Origin: Bradyrhizobium sp. WD16
GTDB taxonomy: Bacteria; Pseudomonadota; Alphaproteobacteria; Rhizobiales; Xanthobacteraceae
DNA length: 64,000 bases
Reading direction: 5' to 3'
Assembly (NCBI RefSeq): GCF_024181725.1
Contig: NZ_CP028908.1
Location: 5,569,501 to 5,633,500, forward strand
The position numbers were made by a program, and so were the translations under genes. Below are positions 8,851 to 17,407 of the stretch, piece after piece. The notes beneath the pieces were generated by a model. That model had not been told where the DNA came from. It saw only the letters and a list, made by a program, of their open reading frames with translations, and searched no databases. Position 1 is the first letter of the stretch; each line of letters opens with the position of its first letter.

Positions 8851-9154
8851 GACACGCTCCAGTGCTAGTTTGTCCGCGAAGCAACGCGGGGTGACCTTGC
8901 AGCCTGATCGCGCTTCGTGGTTTGATCAGGGTCAAAATCGGTGTGGTGGTGCAGAAATTCCCTTCATTGTCGCGGCGGGTCGCCATGAGAATGTCTGAAC
9001 CAGACACACTGGAATCACCGGAATCACCGACTTCGAGTGTTCTTTCGCATCCGAAGCACGCTGACGAAGGTGCGGCAAAATCGAGCGAACCTCGGCTTCG
9101 GGACGCTGGGGTCGTTTTCCACCCGATCGCCCGGTCAGGACCAATCGCATCAGC
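8851..9154. other. Intergenic region with one FixK-type box, otherwise no clear gene
   Basis: About 300 bases between the hsp20 remnant and the CHAD gene. Apart from the box at 8922-8935 I see no convincing gene. A plus-strand open frame across it has no family signature and its amino-acid composition looks accidental. Confidence 0.5.
8922..8935. promoter_or_regulatory. FixK/FNR-type box, one mismatch
   Basis: TTGATCAGGGTCAA. The centre is ~78 bases from the hsp20-remnant start at 8850, placing a class II transcript start near 8887 on the minus strand. Confidence 0.6.
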
Positions 9155-10285
9155 ATGCCGCCCGGTCCGATGTCGATCAGAGGTCGAGAAGTGACCCGCA
9201 GTCCCGCCAGATCTCGTCGGACCAGGCCGGATTCCAGGCCGACGACCGGACCAAGCCGGCCCGGCGCGGCGGCCGCCCTGCATCGCAGCCGGGCGAAATC
9301 CGAATCGAGCCCCAGCTCGCGCGCCAAGCCGGCCTCCAAATCAGTGCCCGAGGCCGACGTCGAACGGGAGCGGCAGCCCACGGGGCAGGCGAGGCCCGCC
9401 ACACGGCAGAAGGCCCGGAAACCCGCCCTCCCACCGAGCGGGACCGTGGCGGCGGGAGCCGACCCGACGCTCGAGCCGTCGCTGCCTAAGGCGCAGGCAT
9501 TTCGTCTCGCCATGCGACGCTGTCTCGACAGCATCGCCACGCTGCGGAACACCACGATCGCCGGCGATCTCGATGCACTGCACCAGATGCGCATCGCCAT
9601 GACCCGATTGCGGGGTACCGTCTCCTTTTTTGCGCCGATGACGACCGACGCCGAATGGCGGCGGCTCAAGCACGAGTTGAAATGGATCAACCGACGGCTT
9701 GGCGCCGCGCGCGACCTTGACGTTCTGGTCCAGAAACAGGGCGAGAAGGATGCGCCGAGATTGACTGTCGACGAGCAGATCGCACTCGACCGGCGCTGGC
9801 TCGCGAGCCATGCGCGGCTGGCGCGAGCCCTCCAGTCATCGCGCTACCGCCGCCTCCTCCAGCGCACCTCGGATTGGATCGAACGCGGCCCATGGTCCTC
9901 TAGCGTCGGCTCCAGGCAGGATCGTCTGCGACAGGAGGCGCTGGGTGCGTGGTGCGGCCGCGTCCTGAGCCGCTGGCACGACCGCCTGGTGAAGCGCAGC
10001 CGCGGACTGGATCAAATGGATGAAGAGACGCTGCACCAGCTCCGGCTGAAGACCAAAAGGCTGCGCTACGCCATGGAAGACTACGGCCCCTACGTGCCGG
10101 ATCGACCGCTGCACTGGTCGCAGGCGATCGCCAAGCAGCTCCGGCGCGCCCAGGGTGCGCTCGGCGAGATCAACGATGCCGCACAGGCTCCGATCCGCAA
10201 CGGACTGCGCTTGAAAGCCAAGGCGCGCAAGCGGCTGCTGCGCGAGGCCGAGGCGGCCTATCGAGAATTGGGCCAGCTGGCCTGA
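9155..10285 (+). CDS. CHAD-domain protein
   Basis: 376 residues from the ATG at 9155, though the true start is uncertain because the first ~105 residues are low-complexity and rich in Arg, Ser, Pro and Ala. The CHAD domain spans ~110-370 with its conserved basic and histidine positions: ALHQMRIAMTRLRGTVSFFAP, LGAARDLDVLVQ and TLHQLRLKTKRLRYAMEDY. CHAD domains are all-helical with positively charged surfaces, bind polyphosphate and localise to polyphosphate granules. There is no CYTH domain beside it. The gene ends just before a 332-bp repeat array. Confidence 0.82.
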   Translation: MPPGPMSIRGREVTRSPARSRRTRPDSRPTTGPSRPGAAAALHRSRAKSESSPSSRAKPASKSVPEADVERERQPTGQARPATRQKARKPALPPSGTVAAGADPTLEPSLPKAQAFRLAMRRCLDSIATLRNTTIAGDLDALHQMRIAMTRLRGTVSFFAPMTTDAEWRRLKHELKWINRRLGAARDLDVLVQKQGEKDAPRLTVDEQIALDRRWLASHARLARALQSSRYRRLLQRTSDWIERGPWSSSVGSRQDRLRQEALGAWCGRVLSRWHDRLVKRSRGLDQMDEETLHQLRLKTKRLRYAMEDYGPYVPDRPLHWSQAIAKQLRRAQGALGEINDAAQAPIRNGLRLKAKARKRLLREAEAAYRELGQLA

Positions 10286-10298
10286 GCTGGTGCGGCGT

Positions 10299-10630
10299 CT
10301 AGTGTGGCGTCTCGCAATTGCCTACCGCCTTTGCGGCCGGTCTGTCGTAGGCAATTGCGAGACATAAGCCACACTAGCGCTTTGATTTTGCTAGTGTCCT
10401 TTATGTCTCCGAATTACCGTGCGAGGGTGAGGCAAATGGGGCGGTAATTCGGAGACAGGACACTAGTGTCCCGGTTCGAACGTTCGTATCTCTTTGGCGC
10501 GAGCACTTATGCGAACGTTAGAACCAAAGGGGCACTAGCAATGATCATGATTCTGGTGCAGTTTTGGATCTGACGCTCGTTTGAAGAGCTCGCTGCAATA
10601 CTGATACGAGCGTCAGATCTACCGCACTAG
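10299..10630. repeat. Tandem repeat array AB+CD (locus 2)
   Basis: An AB unit (10299-10466) shares its last CTAG with a CD unit (10463-10630). Both keep full hairpin and linker geometry. The CD linker ends in CTGG instead of CTAG. Hairpin C carries a substitution in both arms relative to other copies (TTCGAACG against CGTTAGAAC). The array fills the gap between the CHAD gene and the convergent phasin-like gene, ending 15 bases from the latter's stop. Confidence 0.9.
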
Positions 10631-10644
10631 CCGCGAATCCGATT

Positions 10645-11010
10645 TCAAGTCGGGGCTGTTCCGGTCAACAGGCGGGAGGTGCGATCGCAAAGCCGCTGAC
10701 CGTGCTTCATCAAAAGCTGGCTGTCGATCCGAAACGCTTCCGCCTGATGTTGGGTGCAATCATTGTAGGCGGTGGCGAGTTCGCGGATCGAATGGGCGCT
10801 TGCGACCCGCGCCACCAGCTCCGAGGTAATCTCGATTTCCACGTGCATGCGTTCGAGAATCTCGCCGGACGCCCGGGCCATCTCCTCGATCATCGCCCGC
10901 TGCAATTCGAGAGAGAATTGCAGGGCGTTGCGGCCGGAATCGGTCAGGCGCCTCGCATTTTCCGCAGCCAACCGGCTGGCATCGTCATCGTGGATGTGGA
11001 AGTCAGACAT
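10645..11010 (-). CDS. Phasin-like helical protein
   Basis: 121-residue, almost fully helical protein with no membrane segment or signal peptide. Regions ~22-70 (NALQFSLELQRAMIEEMARAS) and ~75-110 form long amphipathic helices like phasin_2 family proteins, which coat polyhydroxyalkanoate granules or act as small stress chaperones. No PHA synthase is in the window. Phasin assignment rests on helical pattern and size. Both sides are bordered by repeats: a full array downstream and a D remnant plus B hairpin upstream. Confidence 0.6.
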   Translation of the reverse strand: MSDFHIHDDDASRLAAENARRLTDSGRNALQFSLELQRAMIEEMARASGEILERMHVEIEITSELVARVASAHSIRELATAYNDCTQHQAEAFRIDSQLLMKHGQRLCDRTSRLLTGTAPT

Positions 11011-11048
11011 GACCGATCTCCCGTGGTTCCCAGCTCTTGGTTGGACCG

Positions 11049-11153
11049 CAATGCAAAATGAGCGTCAGGTCCACCACACTAGTGTCCCTATGTCTCCGAA
11101 TGACCGTGCGAGGGTGAGGCAAATGGGGCGGCAATTCGGAGACAGGACACTAG
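11049..11153. repeat. D-hairpin remnant plus solo B hairpin (locus 3)
   Basis: Positions ~11057-11082 keep only the 3' arm of hairpin D (GAGCGTCAGGTCCACCACAC, then CTAG), joined at CTAG to a full B hairpin (11079-11153). The final CTAG at 11150-11153 contains the TAG stop codon of the minus-strand stress gene. Confidence 0.82.
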
Positions 11154-11977
11154 CGTGACACCAGCGAGCAACGTTCGACCTCGCTTACCAGGCGCCGCGT
11201 CACCCCGCCGAACACCCATTCGCGCAACCGCGAATGACCGTAGGCGCCGGCGACAATGACGCCCGCCCCAAGCTCATCGGCGAGCCGATCGAGACGCTGA
11301 GCTGCATCGCCGCCCTCCTCCGGAACCATCGCATTGGCATTGATGCCATGCCCTCGTAACCAGCCGATGACGTCGCGGATCCGCGCCTCGGCCTGCGGCC
11401 GGTCGTCGCCGTTCTCGACGACCTCGACCACGGTGATGTCGCCGACTTTCTTCAGCAACGGCAGTGCGGCGGCCACTGCGCGACGGGCCTCGGGGGTATC
11501 CTTCCAGGCGATCATGCCGCGGCGAAGGTCAAGCCAGGTCGCGCCCGCCGGGACGATCAGCAGCGGCCGCCCCACCTGCATCACGAGATCGTCGGGATCG
11601 GCGTGATCGAACGGATCGGTGAGGCTTGAGCCGGCGCGGCCGCAAACGATCACATCCGCCGCCCGCGCCTGCTCGGCGACGAAGGCCGCGGGAAGGCTCA
11701 GCGCGCTGCGCCATTCGACCAGCTTGGCGCGGGGCGAGATCGCAGCCCTGAATACCTGCTCGAGATCCGCAAGATGCGTCCGAATCTCATTTTCGGTCCG
11801 CTCGACCAGTTGCTCTGCCGCTTCGCCGGACGTGTAGTAAAGTGGCGGGCTGAACTCGGCGGCGGCAATGCCGATGACGCGCGCGGCGAATTTCTCGGCA
11901 AGATCGCCGGCGACAGCGAGCGCCGCCTCATTGGGCTGACCGAGTGCGAGGCTCACCATCACCGTTGCGTAAGTCAT
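11150..11977 (-). CDS. Tandem universal stress protein (two Usp domains)
   Basis: 275 residues. Domain 1 (~1-140) begins with a beta strand (TYATVMVSLAL); domain 2 (~150-275) carries the ATP-binding-type end motif GAYGHSRLREWVFGGVTRRLV (GxxGxS-like). Tandem UspA proteins act in stress and anaerobic survival; members of FixK/FNR regulons are known. The ATG at 11977 is chosen because the frame upstream is arginine-rich junk. The stop TAG is formed by the CTAG of repeat hairpin B, so the last residue or two may be set by the insertion. A weak FixK-like site sits at 12026. Confidence 0.88.
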   Translation of the reverse strand: MTYATVMVSLALGQPNEAALAVAGDLAEKFAARVIGIAAAEFSPPLYYTSGEAAEQLVERTENEIRTHLADLEQVFRAAISPRAKLVEWRSALSLPAAFVAEQARAADVIVCGRAGSSLTDPFDHADPDDLVMQVGRPLLIVPAGATWLDLRRGMIAWKDTPEARRAVAAALPLLKKVGDITVVEVVENGDDRPQAEARIRDVIGWLRGHGINANAMVPEEGGDAAQRLDRLADELGAGVIVAGAYGHSRLREWVFGGVTRRLVSEVERCSLVSR

Positions 11978-12025
11978 TGCCCTCTCCCGTGCACGGCGGC
12001 CCTGTCTGCGCCTCCGACATCCAAG

Positions 12026-12039
12026 ATCTTTCCGATCAA
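12026..12039. promoter_or_regulatory. Weak FixK/FNR-like site
   Basis: On the minus strand this reads TTGATCGGAAAGAT: a perfect left half with a poor right half. It is placed so that a class II start would fall ~14 bases before the ATG at 11977. A second TTGATCGGAA copy lies beside it at 12045-12054. Confidence 0.35.
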
Positions 12040-12091
12040 GACTGTTCCGATCAACAACCGTCCCGTTCGTATCCCTGGAGTTTCCGAAGTT

Positions 12092-12324
12092 CGTGCCAGC
12101 GTCCCTTTGTCTCCGAATGACCGTCCGAACGTGCGGCAAATGAAGCGGTCAGGGACACTAGAGTCCTGTCTCCGAATTACCGCCCTATTTGCCTCACCCT
12201 CGCACGGTCATTCGGAGACATAAGGACGCTAGCAAAATCAAAGTGCTAGTGTGGCTTATGTCGCGCAATTGCCTACGAGAGGCTTGCCGCAAAGGCGGTA
12301 GGCAATTGCGAGACGCCACACTAG
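12092..12324. repeat. Degenerate B hairpin plus inverted AB unit (locus 4)
   Basis: A decayed B hairpin (~12092-12161) shares CTAG with an inverted AB unit (12158-12324, 167 bp: B', linker CAAAATCAAAGTG, A'). Just upstream (~12059-12095) are short scraps that look like the starts of hairpins C (CGTTCGTATCCC) and E (TTTCCGAAGTTCGTG), suggesting successive insertions at this spot. Confidence 0.85.
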
Positions 12325-12344
12325 CGGCTGAGCCGCGACAACCC

Positions 12345-12358
12345 ATGAGCTAGATCAA
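12345..12358. promoter_or_regulatory. FixK/FNR-like box, imperfect
   Basis: ATGAGCTAGATCAA keeps the core TGA-N6-TCA. Class II spacing would start transcription near 12393, 23 bases before the stress gene at 12416. Confidence 0.55.
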
Positions 12359-12415
12359 AGATCTCTCGGCAAAGCCTGCTCATATCGTCAGCGGAAGATA
12401 ACCTGGGGTTTTGCC

Positions 12416-13249
12416 ATGCTGAAAGACATTCTTGCGCATATTCCCGCCGACGATCGCGACGGCGGTGTAATCGCTTGTGCCGTGTCCGCGGCACGTCTTT
12501 TCAATGCCCATCTCGACGGCCTGTCGGGCCCCGGCATTTCGGTTCACCCGGCGATCGCGCTCGGCGCCTCCTCTGCAGCGCTGGCGATCACTGCGGAAAA
12601 TGACCCGGCGGTCGCGCGGGCCACGGCGGCGCTCGATCACCTGGAAGCGGCAGCCAAGGCCGCCGAAGTCCGACTGGGCGAACTGACAGTCTGCGACAGC
12701 CCCTATCCGGCCCACCAGCGCATGGCCGAACTTGCCCGCCTGTATGATCTCAACATTCTCGCCCAGCCGGACCGGTCGAGGCCCCGCTCCGGCGACGCTG
12801 TCCTCGAGTCCATCCTGATCCAATCCGGGCGGCCCCTGCTGGTCGTGCCCTATATATTCAAGGGGGCGCTCAAGCTCGATCGCGTCCTGCTGTGCTGGGA
12901 CGGTGGCCGGCGGGCCGCCCGCGCGCTGCATGATTCAATGCCGTTGCTCCAGCGCGCCAAGGCGGTCACCATTGTCACCGTCAACGAGACGCTGCCGGAC
13001 ACCGACCGGCTGTCCTCGACGGCCTTGAGCGAACACCTCGCCCGCGGCGGGATCAATGCATCGGCCTTGCGCATCACCGCGGAAAAGCCTGAAATCCACG
13101 GCGCGATCCTGTCGCTCGCCGCTGATGACGGCGCCGACCTGATCGTCATGGGCGGTTACGACCACTCGCGGCTGCGCGAGCGCGCGTTCGGCGGAGTGAC
13201 TCGGGGCATGCTGGAGACCATGACCGTCCCGGTGTTCATGTCGCACTAG
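12416..13249 (+). CDS. Tandem universal stress protein
   Basis: 277 residues with two Usp folds: the first (~1-140) is diverged, the second (~150-277) ends with GGYDHSRLRERAFGGVTRGML, a UspA nucleotide-loop pattern. The start MLKDILAHIPADD is typical of this family. The TAG stop (13247-13249) lies inside the CTAG that opens repeat array locus 5, so the repeat abuts the last codon. The FixK-like box upstream suggests micro-oxic induction. Confidence 0.88.
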   Translation: MLKDILAHIPADDRDGGVIACAVSAARLFNAHLDGLSGPGISVHPAIALGASSAALAITAENDPAVARATAALDHLEAAAKAAEVRLGELTVCDSPYPAHQRMAELARLYDLNILAQPDRSRPRSGDAVLESILIQSGRPLLVVPYIFKGALKLDRVLLCWDGGRRAARALHDSMPLLQRAKAVTIVTVNETLPDTDRLSSTALSEHLARGGINASALRITAEKPEIHGAILSLAADDGADLIVMGGYDHSRLRERAFGGVTRGMLETMTVPVFMSH

Positions 13250-13575
13250 TGTCCCGTTTCCAACGTTCGTATCCCATTGCAGCAGGCGCTCATACGAACG
13301 TTGGAAACAAGGGGACACTAGCATCGTTATGATTCTAGTTTTGTTTTGGATCTGACGCTCGTTTGAAGAACTCGCTCCAATGCTGAAACGAGCGTCAGAT
13401 CCACCACACTAGTGTGGCGTCTCGCAATTGCCTACCGCCTTTGCGGCCAGTCTCTCGTAGGCAATTGCGAGACATAAGCCGCACTAGCTTTTTGATTTTG
13501 CTAGTGTCCCGATGTCTCCGAATGACCGAGCGAGGGTGAGGCAAACGAAGCGGTAATTCGGAGACAGGACACTAG
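13246..13575. repeat. Tandem repeat array CD+AB (locus 5)
   Basis: A CD unit (13246-13412, 167 bp) shares CTAG with an AB unit (13409-13575). Hairpin C: basal stem CTAGTGTCCC/GGGACACTAG, upper stem GTTTCCAACGTTCGTAT, AAG bulge on the 3' arm. The linker 13322-13334 is CATCGTTATGATT without its boundary CTAGs. Hairpin D: upper stem GGATCTGACGCTCGTTT, bulge on the 5' arm. The array exactly fills the space between two stress genes and ends 18 bases before the next start. Confidence 0.92.
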
Positions 13576-13593
13576 CTGAGCGGAGCATCGGAA

Positions 13594-14418
13594 ATGGCGA
13601 TCCCGACCCTGATGGTGCATGTCGATCTGCAGGGCGGCGATGACGCCGCGCTGCGGCTGGCGGGCGAACTTGCCGGCCGGTTCGGCAGCCGCATCATCGG
13701 GGTCGCAGCCGGTTTCCCCGGCGTGCCCCTGCATGCCGAGGGCATGATCGCCACCAGCATTCTGGAGGTCGACGAGGAACGCTTCCGCCGCCTGATCGCG
13801 GCCGGCGAGGATCGTTTCCGGGCCGCACTCGCCAGCTGCGGCGCAGCGCTGGAATGGCGCTCGGCCGCGGCCAATCCGGCGCTGTTCCTCGCCGCCGAAT
13901 CTCGCGCCGCCGATCTGGTGATCGCCGGCCGCGTGAACCCTGCTGCCGCCCGGCTGCCCAGTCTCGCACTCGACATCGGCGACGCCGTCATGGGGACTGG
14001 CCGGCCGGTCCTGGTGGTTCCACCGGACCGCGCCACATTGCGCCTCGACCGCGCCCTGGTCGGCTGGAAGGAGGCGCCCGAGGCGCGGCGCGCCATCGCC
14101 GCAGCCCTTCCGCTGCTGAAACAGGCGCGCGAAGTGCTCATTGTCGAGATCGTCCCGGAACAGCCGGACGAGAGTGCCGGCCGCGCCCTCGCCGACGTCG
14201 CCGCATGGCTGGCCGGGCACGGAATTGAGGCCGAGACCAAGACGGAACTCGCAGCCGGCCACGCCGGCAGCCATCTCGATCTGATCGCGGTGCAGGCCGG
14301 CGCCGACCTGATCGTCACCGGCGCCTATGGCCACTCGCGGCTGCGGGAATGGGCTTTCGGCGGGGTGACCCGACGGCTGCTGGACCATGCCTCGGTCTGC
14401 ACGCTGCTGATGCATTGA
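13594..14418 (+). CDS. Tandem universal stress protein
   Basis: 274 residues, two Usp domains, most similar by eye to the protein at 11150-11977 (shared LDRALVGWKEAPEARRAIAAAL-type helix and GAYGHSRLREWAFGGVTRRLL at ~245-265). The ATG at 13594 lies 18 bases after a repeat array with no clear ribosome site better than GAGCGG. No FixK box is visible directly upstream, so if it is part of the low-oxygen response it may depend on read-through from the stress gene at 12416 across the array. Confidence 0.87.
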   Translation: MAIPTLMVHVDLQGGDDAALRLAGELAGRFGSRIIGVAAGFPGVPLHAEGMIATSILEVDEERFRRLIAAGEDRFRAALASCGAALEWRSAAANPALFLAAESRAADLVIAGRVNPAAARLPSLALDIGDAVMGTGRPVLVVPPDRATLRLDRALVGWKEAPEARRAIAAALPLLKQAREVLIVEIVPEQPDESAGRALADVAAWLAGHGIEAETKTELAAGHAGSHLDLIAVQAGADLIVTGAYGHSRLREWAFGGVTRRLLDHASVCTLLMH

Positions 14419-14480
14419 CGGCATGACTGGCGTGGTTGCATTCGGCGCAGTCCCGCCCCGTGGCGGCGCCGGACCAACGG

Positions 14481-14494
14481 TTGATCTGTGTCAA
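14481..14494. promoter_or_regulatory. FixK/FNR-type box, one mismatch
   Basis: TTGATCTGTGTCAA. The centre is ~72 bases before the ATG at 14560; class II spacing gives a ~31-base leader. Confidence 0.72.
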
Positions 14495-14559
14495 CACCAG
14501 AATGCCGGCGGGGGATCATCGTTTCAGGATAATTTACCCGCCAAACCAGAAGGTCCGTC

Positions 14560-15291
14560 ATGCGCGCTCATCAAATCATGACCCGTCAGGTCATCACGGT
14601 CGGAGCCGATACGCCGATCGCCGATGCTGCAGCCACCATGCTGCGTTACCACGTCAGCGGCCTGCCGGTTGTGAATGCGGCCGACAAGCTGATCGGCATC
14701 GTCTCCGAAGGCGATTTCCTGCGTCGCGCCGAAATCGGCACCCAGCGCCGACGCGCCCGCTGGCTCCAGATCCTGCTTGGACCCGGCAAATCCGCCAGCG
14801 AATTCGTCCACGAACAGGGCCGCAAGGTCGGCGAAATCATGACTCCCGATCCGTATACGGCGACCGAAGATACGCCGCTCGAGGATATCGTCAGGCTGAT
14901 GGAGAAGCGTCACGTCAAGCGCCTGCCCGTCGTCGACGGCGACCGCATCGTCGGCATCGTCACCCGCTCCAACCTGCTGCGCGCCGTTGCCGACCTCGCC
15001 CGCGACGTGCCCGATCCCACCGCAGACGACGACCACATCCGCGAGCGCATCATCGCCGCCGTCGACAAGACCGACTGGCGCCCGTTCGGTCTTGCCGTCA
15101 ATGTGCGCGACGGCATCGTCCATCTTCATGGCGTCATCACCGATGAAGCGTCGCGCCGTGCTGCCGTGGTCGCCGCCGAGAACGTTGCCGGCGTCAAGGA
15201 GGTCCACGATCATCTGTGCTGGGTGGACACCATGTCCGGCATGTACCTGAGCTCACCTGAAGACGAAAAATTAACGAAACGCAATCAATAG
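14560..15291 (+). CDS. CBS-pair protein with C-terminal BON domain
   Basis: 243 residues: CBS motif 1 (~5-60, QIMTRQVITVGADTPIADAA), CBS motif 2 (~92-150, VGEIMTPDPYTATEDTPLED and VKRLPVVDGDRIVGIVTRSNL) and a BON domain (~160-225, RIIAAVDKTDWRPFGLAVNV with VHLHGVITDEASRRAAVVAA). CBS pairs sense adenine nucleotides; BON domains bind phospholipid or mediate assembly. Such CBS-BON proteins are common in alphaproteobacterial stress regulons. The FixK-type box upstream supports low-oxygen control. The next gene starts 41 bases later and may be co-transcribed. Confidence 0.88.
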   Translation: MRAHQIMTRQVITVGADTPIADAAATMLRYHVSGLPVVNAADKLIGIVSEGDFLRRAEIGTQRRRARWLQILLGPGKSASEFVHEQGRKVGEIMTPDPYTATEDTPLEDIVRLMEKRHVKRLPVVDGDRIVGIVTRSNLLRAVADLARDVPDPTADDDHIRERIIAAVDKTDWRPFGLAVNVRDGIVHLHGVITDEASRRAAVVAAENVAGVKEVHDHLCWVDTMSGMYLSSPEDEKLTKRNQ

Positions 15292-15331
15292 TTGCAAATC
15301 CCTCACACAAGCGGCCGGGGAAAACACGAAG

Positions 15332-15742
15332 ATGAGTCACTTTCATGCGGTGGTCTGGCTGGATCACGAGCAGGCGCGCATTTTCCACGTCGGGCGGAAC
15401 GGTGCCGACGAAGCCGTGCTGCGGCCGCATGACGCGGCGCCGCACATCCATCACAAGGCGAATTCGGTCGGCAGCGGCCATGTCCACGAAAGCAAGGCCT
15501 ATCTCGGCGAAATCGCACAGGCCATCGCCGATGCCGGCGAGATCCTGATCATCGGCCCTGCCGGCGCCAAGAACGAACTGGCGAAATATCTGCAGGAGAC
15601 CCATCCGGCGATTGCCAAACGGGTGATTGCCGTCGAAGCCGTGGCCCGCCCCACCGACGGCGAGATCGTCGCCCTGGCGCGCCACCACTTCAAGCTCGAG
15701 CCAACCCGAGCGGCGCCATCCGCCGGCAGCGCCACGCGCTGA
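15332..15742 (+). CDS. eRF1-like 'translational machinery' family protein
   Basis: 136 residues with the start pattern HAVVWLDHEQARIFHV and a second core IGPAGAKNELAKYLQETHP. These are typical of a small family annotated as translational machinery or host-attachment-like proteins, related to the N-terminal domain of archaeal/eukaryotic release factor 1. Its actual role is unknown. The layout (strand, turn, basic helix) is visible but there is no catalytic motif. It follows the CBS-BON gene on the same strand and is closed by a strong hairpin terminator. Confidence 0.72.
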   Translation: MSHFHAVVWLDHEQARIFHVGRNGADEAVLRPHDAAPHIHHKANSVGSGHVHESKAYLGEIAQAIADAGEILIIGPAGAKNELAKYLQETHPAIAKRVIAVEAVARPTDGEIVALARHHFKLEPTRAAPSAGSATR

Positions 15743-15761
15743 GATCGGTACAACGTCCTAT

Positions 15762-15796
15762 AAAGGGGCGGACGATTCCACCGTCCGCCCCCTTTC
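15762..15796 (+). terminator. Rho-independent terminator
   Basis: GC-rich stem GGGGCGGACG / CGTCCGCCCC with a 7-base loop, followed by CTTTCC; the AAA/TTT flanks extend the stem. It ends the CBS-BON operon before fixL. Confidence 0.75.
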
Positions 15797-15880
15797 CGCC
15801 TCGGCCCGGGCCGGCTATTGATAAACGGCAGTCCAGCGCAAATAGCGCAGGAGCGGTGGAAGCTGAGGCCTGCAGATCGC

Positions 15881-17407
15881 GTGATCGGAGCCCATAAACC
15901 CATTATTGACCTTGTCCTGAGCGAGGAAAACCTCCGGCACGGCCTCGACGACGCGGAGGTTGGGCTGTGGGCGCTCGACCTGGTCGACCGGACATTCCAT
16001 TGGTCGGACGCTGCCCGCCGGCTGTTCGGCGGCAGCGCCCCTGCAAACCTCGAGGCTCTCCTGGCTCCCCTCGCGGCCGAAGGGCGCAATCCACTCCGGG
16101 AGGCGGTCGATCGGGCGGTCAGCCAGGGAACTCCTTTCGACCTCCAGCATGGGATTGCAACCCCCGCGGGAATGCATTGGGTGCGCCTGCGCGGCGGCAT
16201 AATCCGCGGCCCGGACGGTGCACCACGGCTGCTCGGCGGCGTGCTGATGGATATCGACGACCAGAAGCGCCTGGAAGAGGCCTTGCGCACCCGCGAAAGC
16301 CATCTGCGCTCGATTCTCGAAACCATCCCCGACGCCATGGTCGTGATCGACGAGCGCGGTATCATGCAGTCCTTCAGCACTGCCGCAGAACGGCTGTTCG
16401 GCTATTCGAGCAGCGAAGCCCTCGGCCAGAATGTCAGCCTGCTGATGCCCGAACCGGACAGCTCCAAGCACGACTCCTACATGGCGCGCTATCGCAGGAC
16501 CGCCGAGCAGCACATCATCGGCATCGGCCGTATCGTCACCGGCCGCCGCCGCGACGGCACCACCTTTCCGATGCACCTGTCCATCGGCGAAATGAATCCC
16601 GGCGGTGATCGCTATTTCACCGGCTTCATCCGCGACCTCACCGAGCACCAGCAGACCCAGGCCCGGTTGCAGGAGTTGCAGTCCGAACTGGTCCATGTCT
16701 CGCGGCTCAGCGCCATGGGCGAAATGGCGTCCGCGCTCGCCCACGAGCTGAACCAGCCGCTGGCGGCCATCAGCAACTACATGAAGGGGTCTCGCCGCCT
16801 GCTCGGTGCCAGCGAGGACCCGAGCGCCGCCAAAATCGAAGTCGCGCTCGATCGCGCCGCCGAACAGGCCATGCGCGCCGGACAGATCATTCGCCGGCTG
16901 CGCAGCTTCGTGTCCCGCGGCGAATCCGAGAAGCGCGTCGAAAGCGTCGCCAAGCTGGTCGAGGAGGCCGGCGCGCTCGGCCTGACGGGCGCCCGCGAAC
17001 AAGGCGTGTTGCTGCGCTTCAATCTCGACCCGGTGAATGATCTCGTGCTGGTCGACCGTGTGCAGATCCAGCAGGTTCTGGTTAATCTGTTCCGCAACGC
17101 CCTGGATGCAATGACGCAGTCGCCCCGGCGCGAGCTCTATGCCTCCAGTCACCGTATCGAAGGCGATCTCATCGAAGTCACCATTTCAGATACCGGCTCC
17201 GGCTTCGCCGAAGGCGTGCTGCCGAGTCTTTTCCAGACGTTTTTCACCACCAAGGAGAACGGGATGGGAGTGGGCTTGTCGATCAGCCGCTCGATCATCG
17301 AAGGCCATGGCGGCCGGCTCAATGCTGAATCCAACGAGTTCGGCGGGGCCACCTTCCGCTTCACGCTGCCCGCTGCACCGAACGAAGGAGCCGGCATCGA
17401 TGGCTGA
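15881..17407 (+). CDS. fixL: Oxygen-sensing histidine kinase FixL
   Basis: About 508 residues from the in-frame GTG at 15881; a TTG at 15818 would add 21. Layout: N-terminal PAS (~15-120), heme-binding PAS (~125-245) and histidine kinase (~270-505). The heme pocket is clear: KHDSYMARYR supplies the proximal histidine, and HIIGIGRIVTGRRRDG supplies the arginine that binds O2 in B. japonicum FixL (Arg220 there). The H-box is ALAHELNQPLAAISNY; N and G boxes are NLFRNALDAM and GMGVGLSISRSIIEGHGG. There are no membrane helices, so it is cytosolic like B. japonicum FixL rather than membrane-bound like S. meliloti. When deoxygenated it phosphorylates FixJ. Its end overlaps fixJ by 8 bases. Confidence 0.95.
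   Translation: MIGAHKPIIDLVLSEENLRHGLDDAEVGLWALDLVDRTFHWSDAARRLFGGSAPANLEALLAPLAAEGRNPLREAVDRAVSQGTPFDLQHGIATPAGMHWVRLRGGIIRGPDGAPRLLGGVLMDIDDQKRLEEALRTRESHLRSILETIPDAMVVIDERGIMQSFSTAAERLFGYSSSEALGQNVSLLMPEPDSSKHDSYMARYRRTAEQHIIGIGRIVTGRRRDGTTFPMHLSIGEMNPGGDRYFTGFIRDLTEHQQTQARLQELQSELVHVSRLSAMGEMASALAHELNQPLAAISNYMKGSRRLLGASEDPSAAKIEVALDRAAEQAMRAGQIIRRLRSFVSRGESEKRVESVAKLVEEAGALGLTGAREQGVLLRFNLDPVNDLVLVDRVQIQQVLVNLFRNALDAMTQSPRRELYASSHRIEGDLIEVTISDTGSGFAEGVLPSLFQTFFTTKENGMGVGLSISRSIIEGHGGRLNAESNEFGGATFRFTLPAAPNEGAGIDG

Noticed and set aside
8922-9194. Small plus-strand protein before the CHAD gene
   Set aside because: It starts inside the FixK-type box, has no recognisable domain and overlaps the CHAD frame start.
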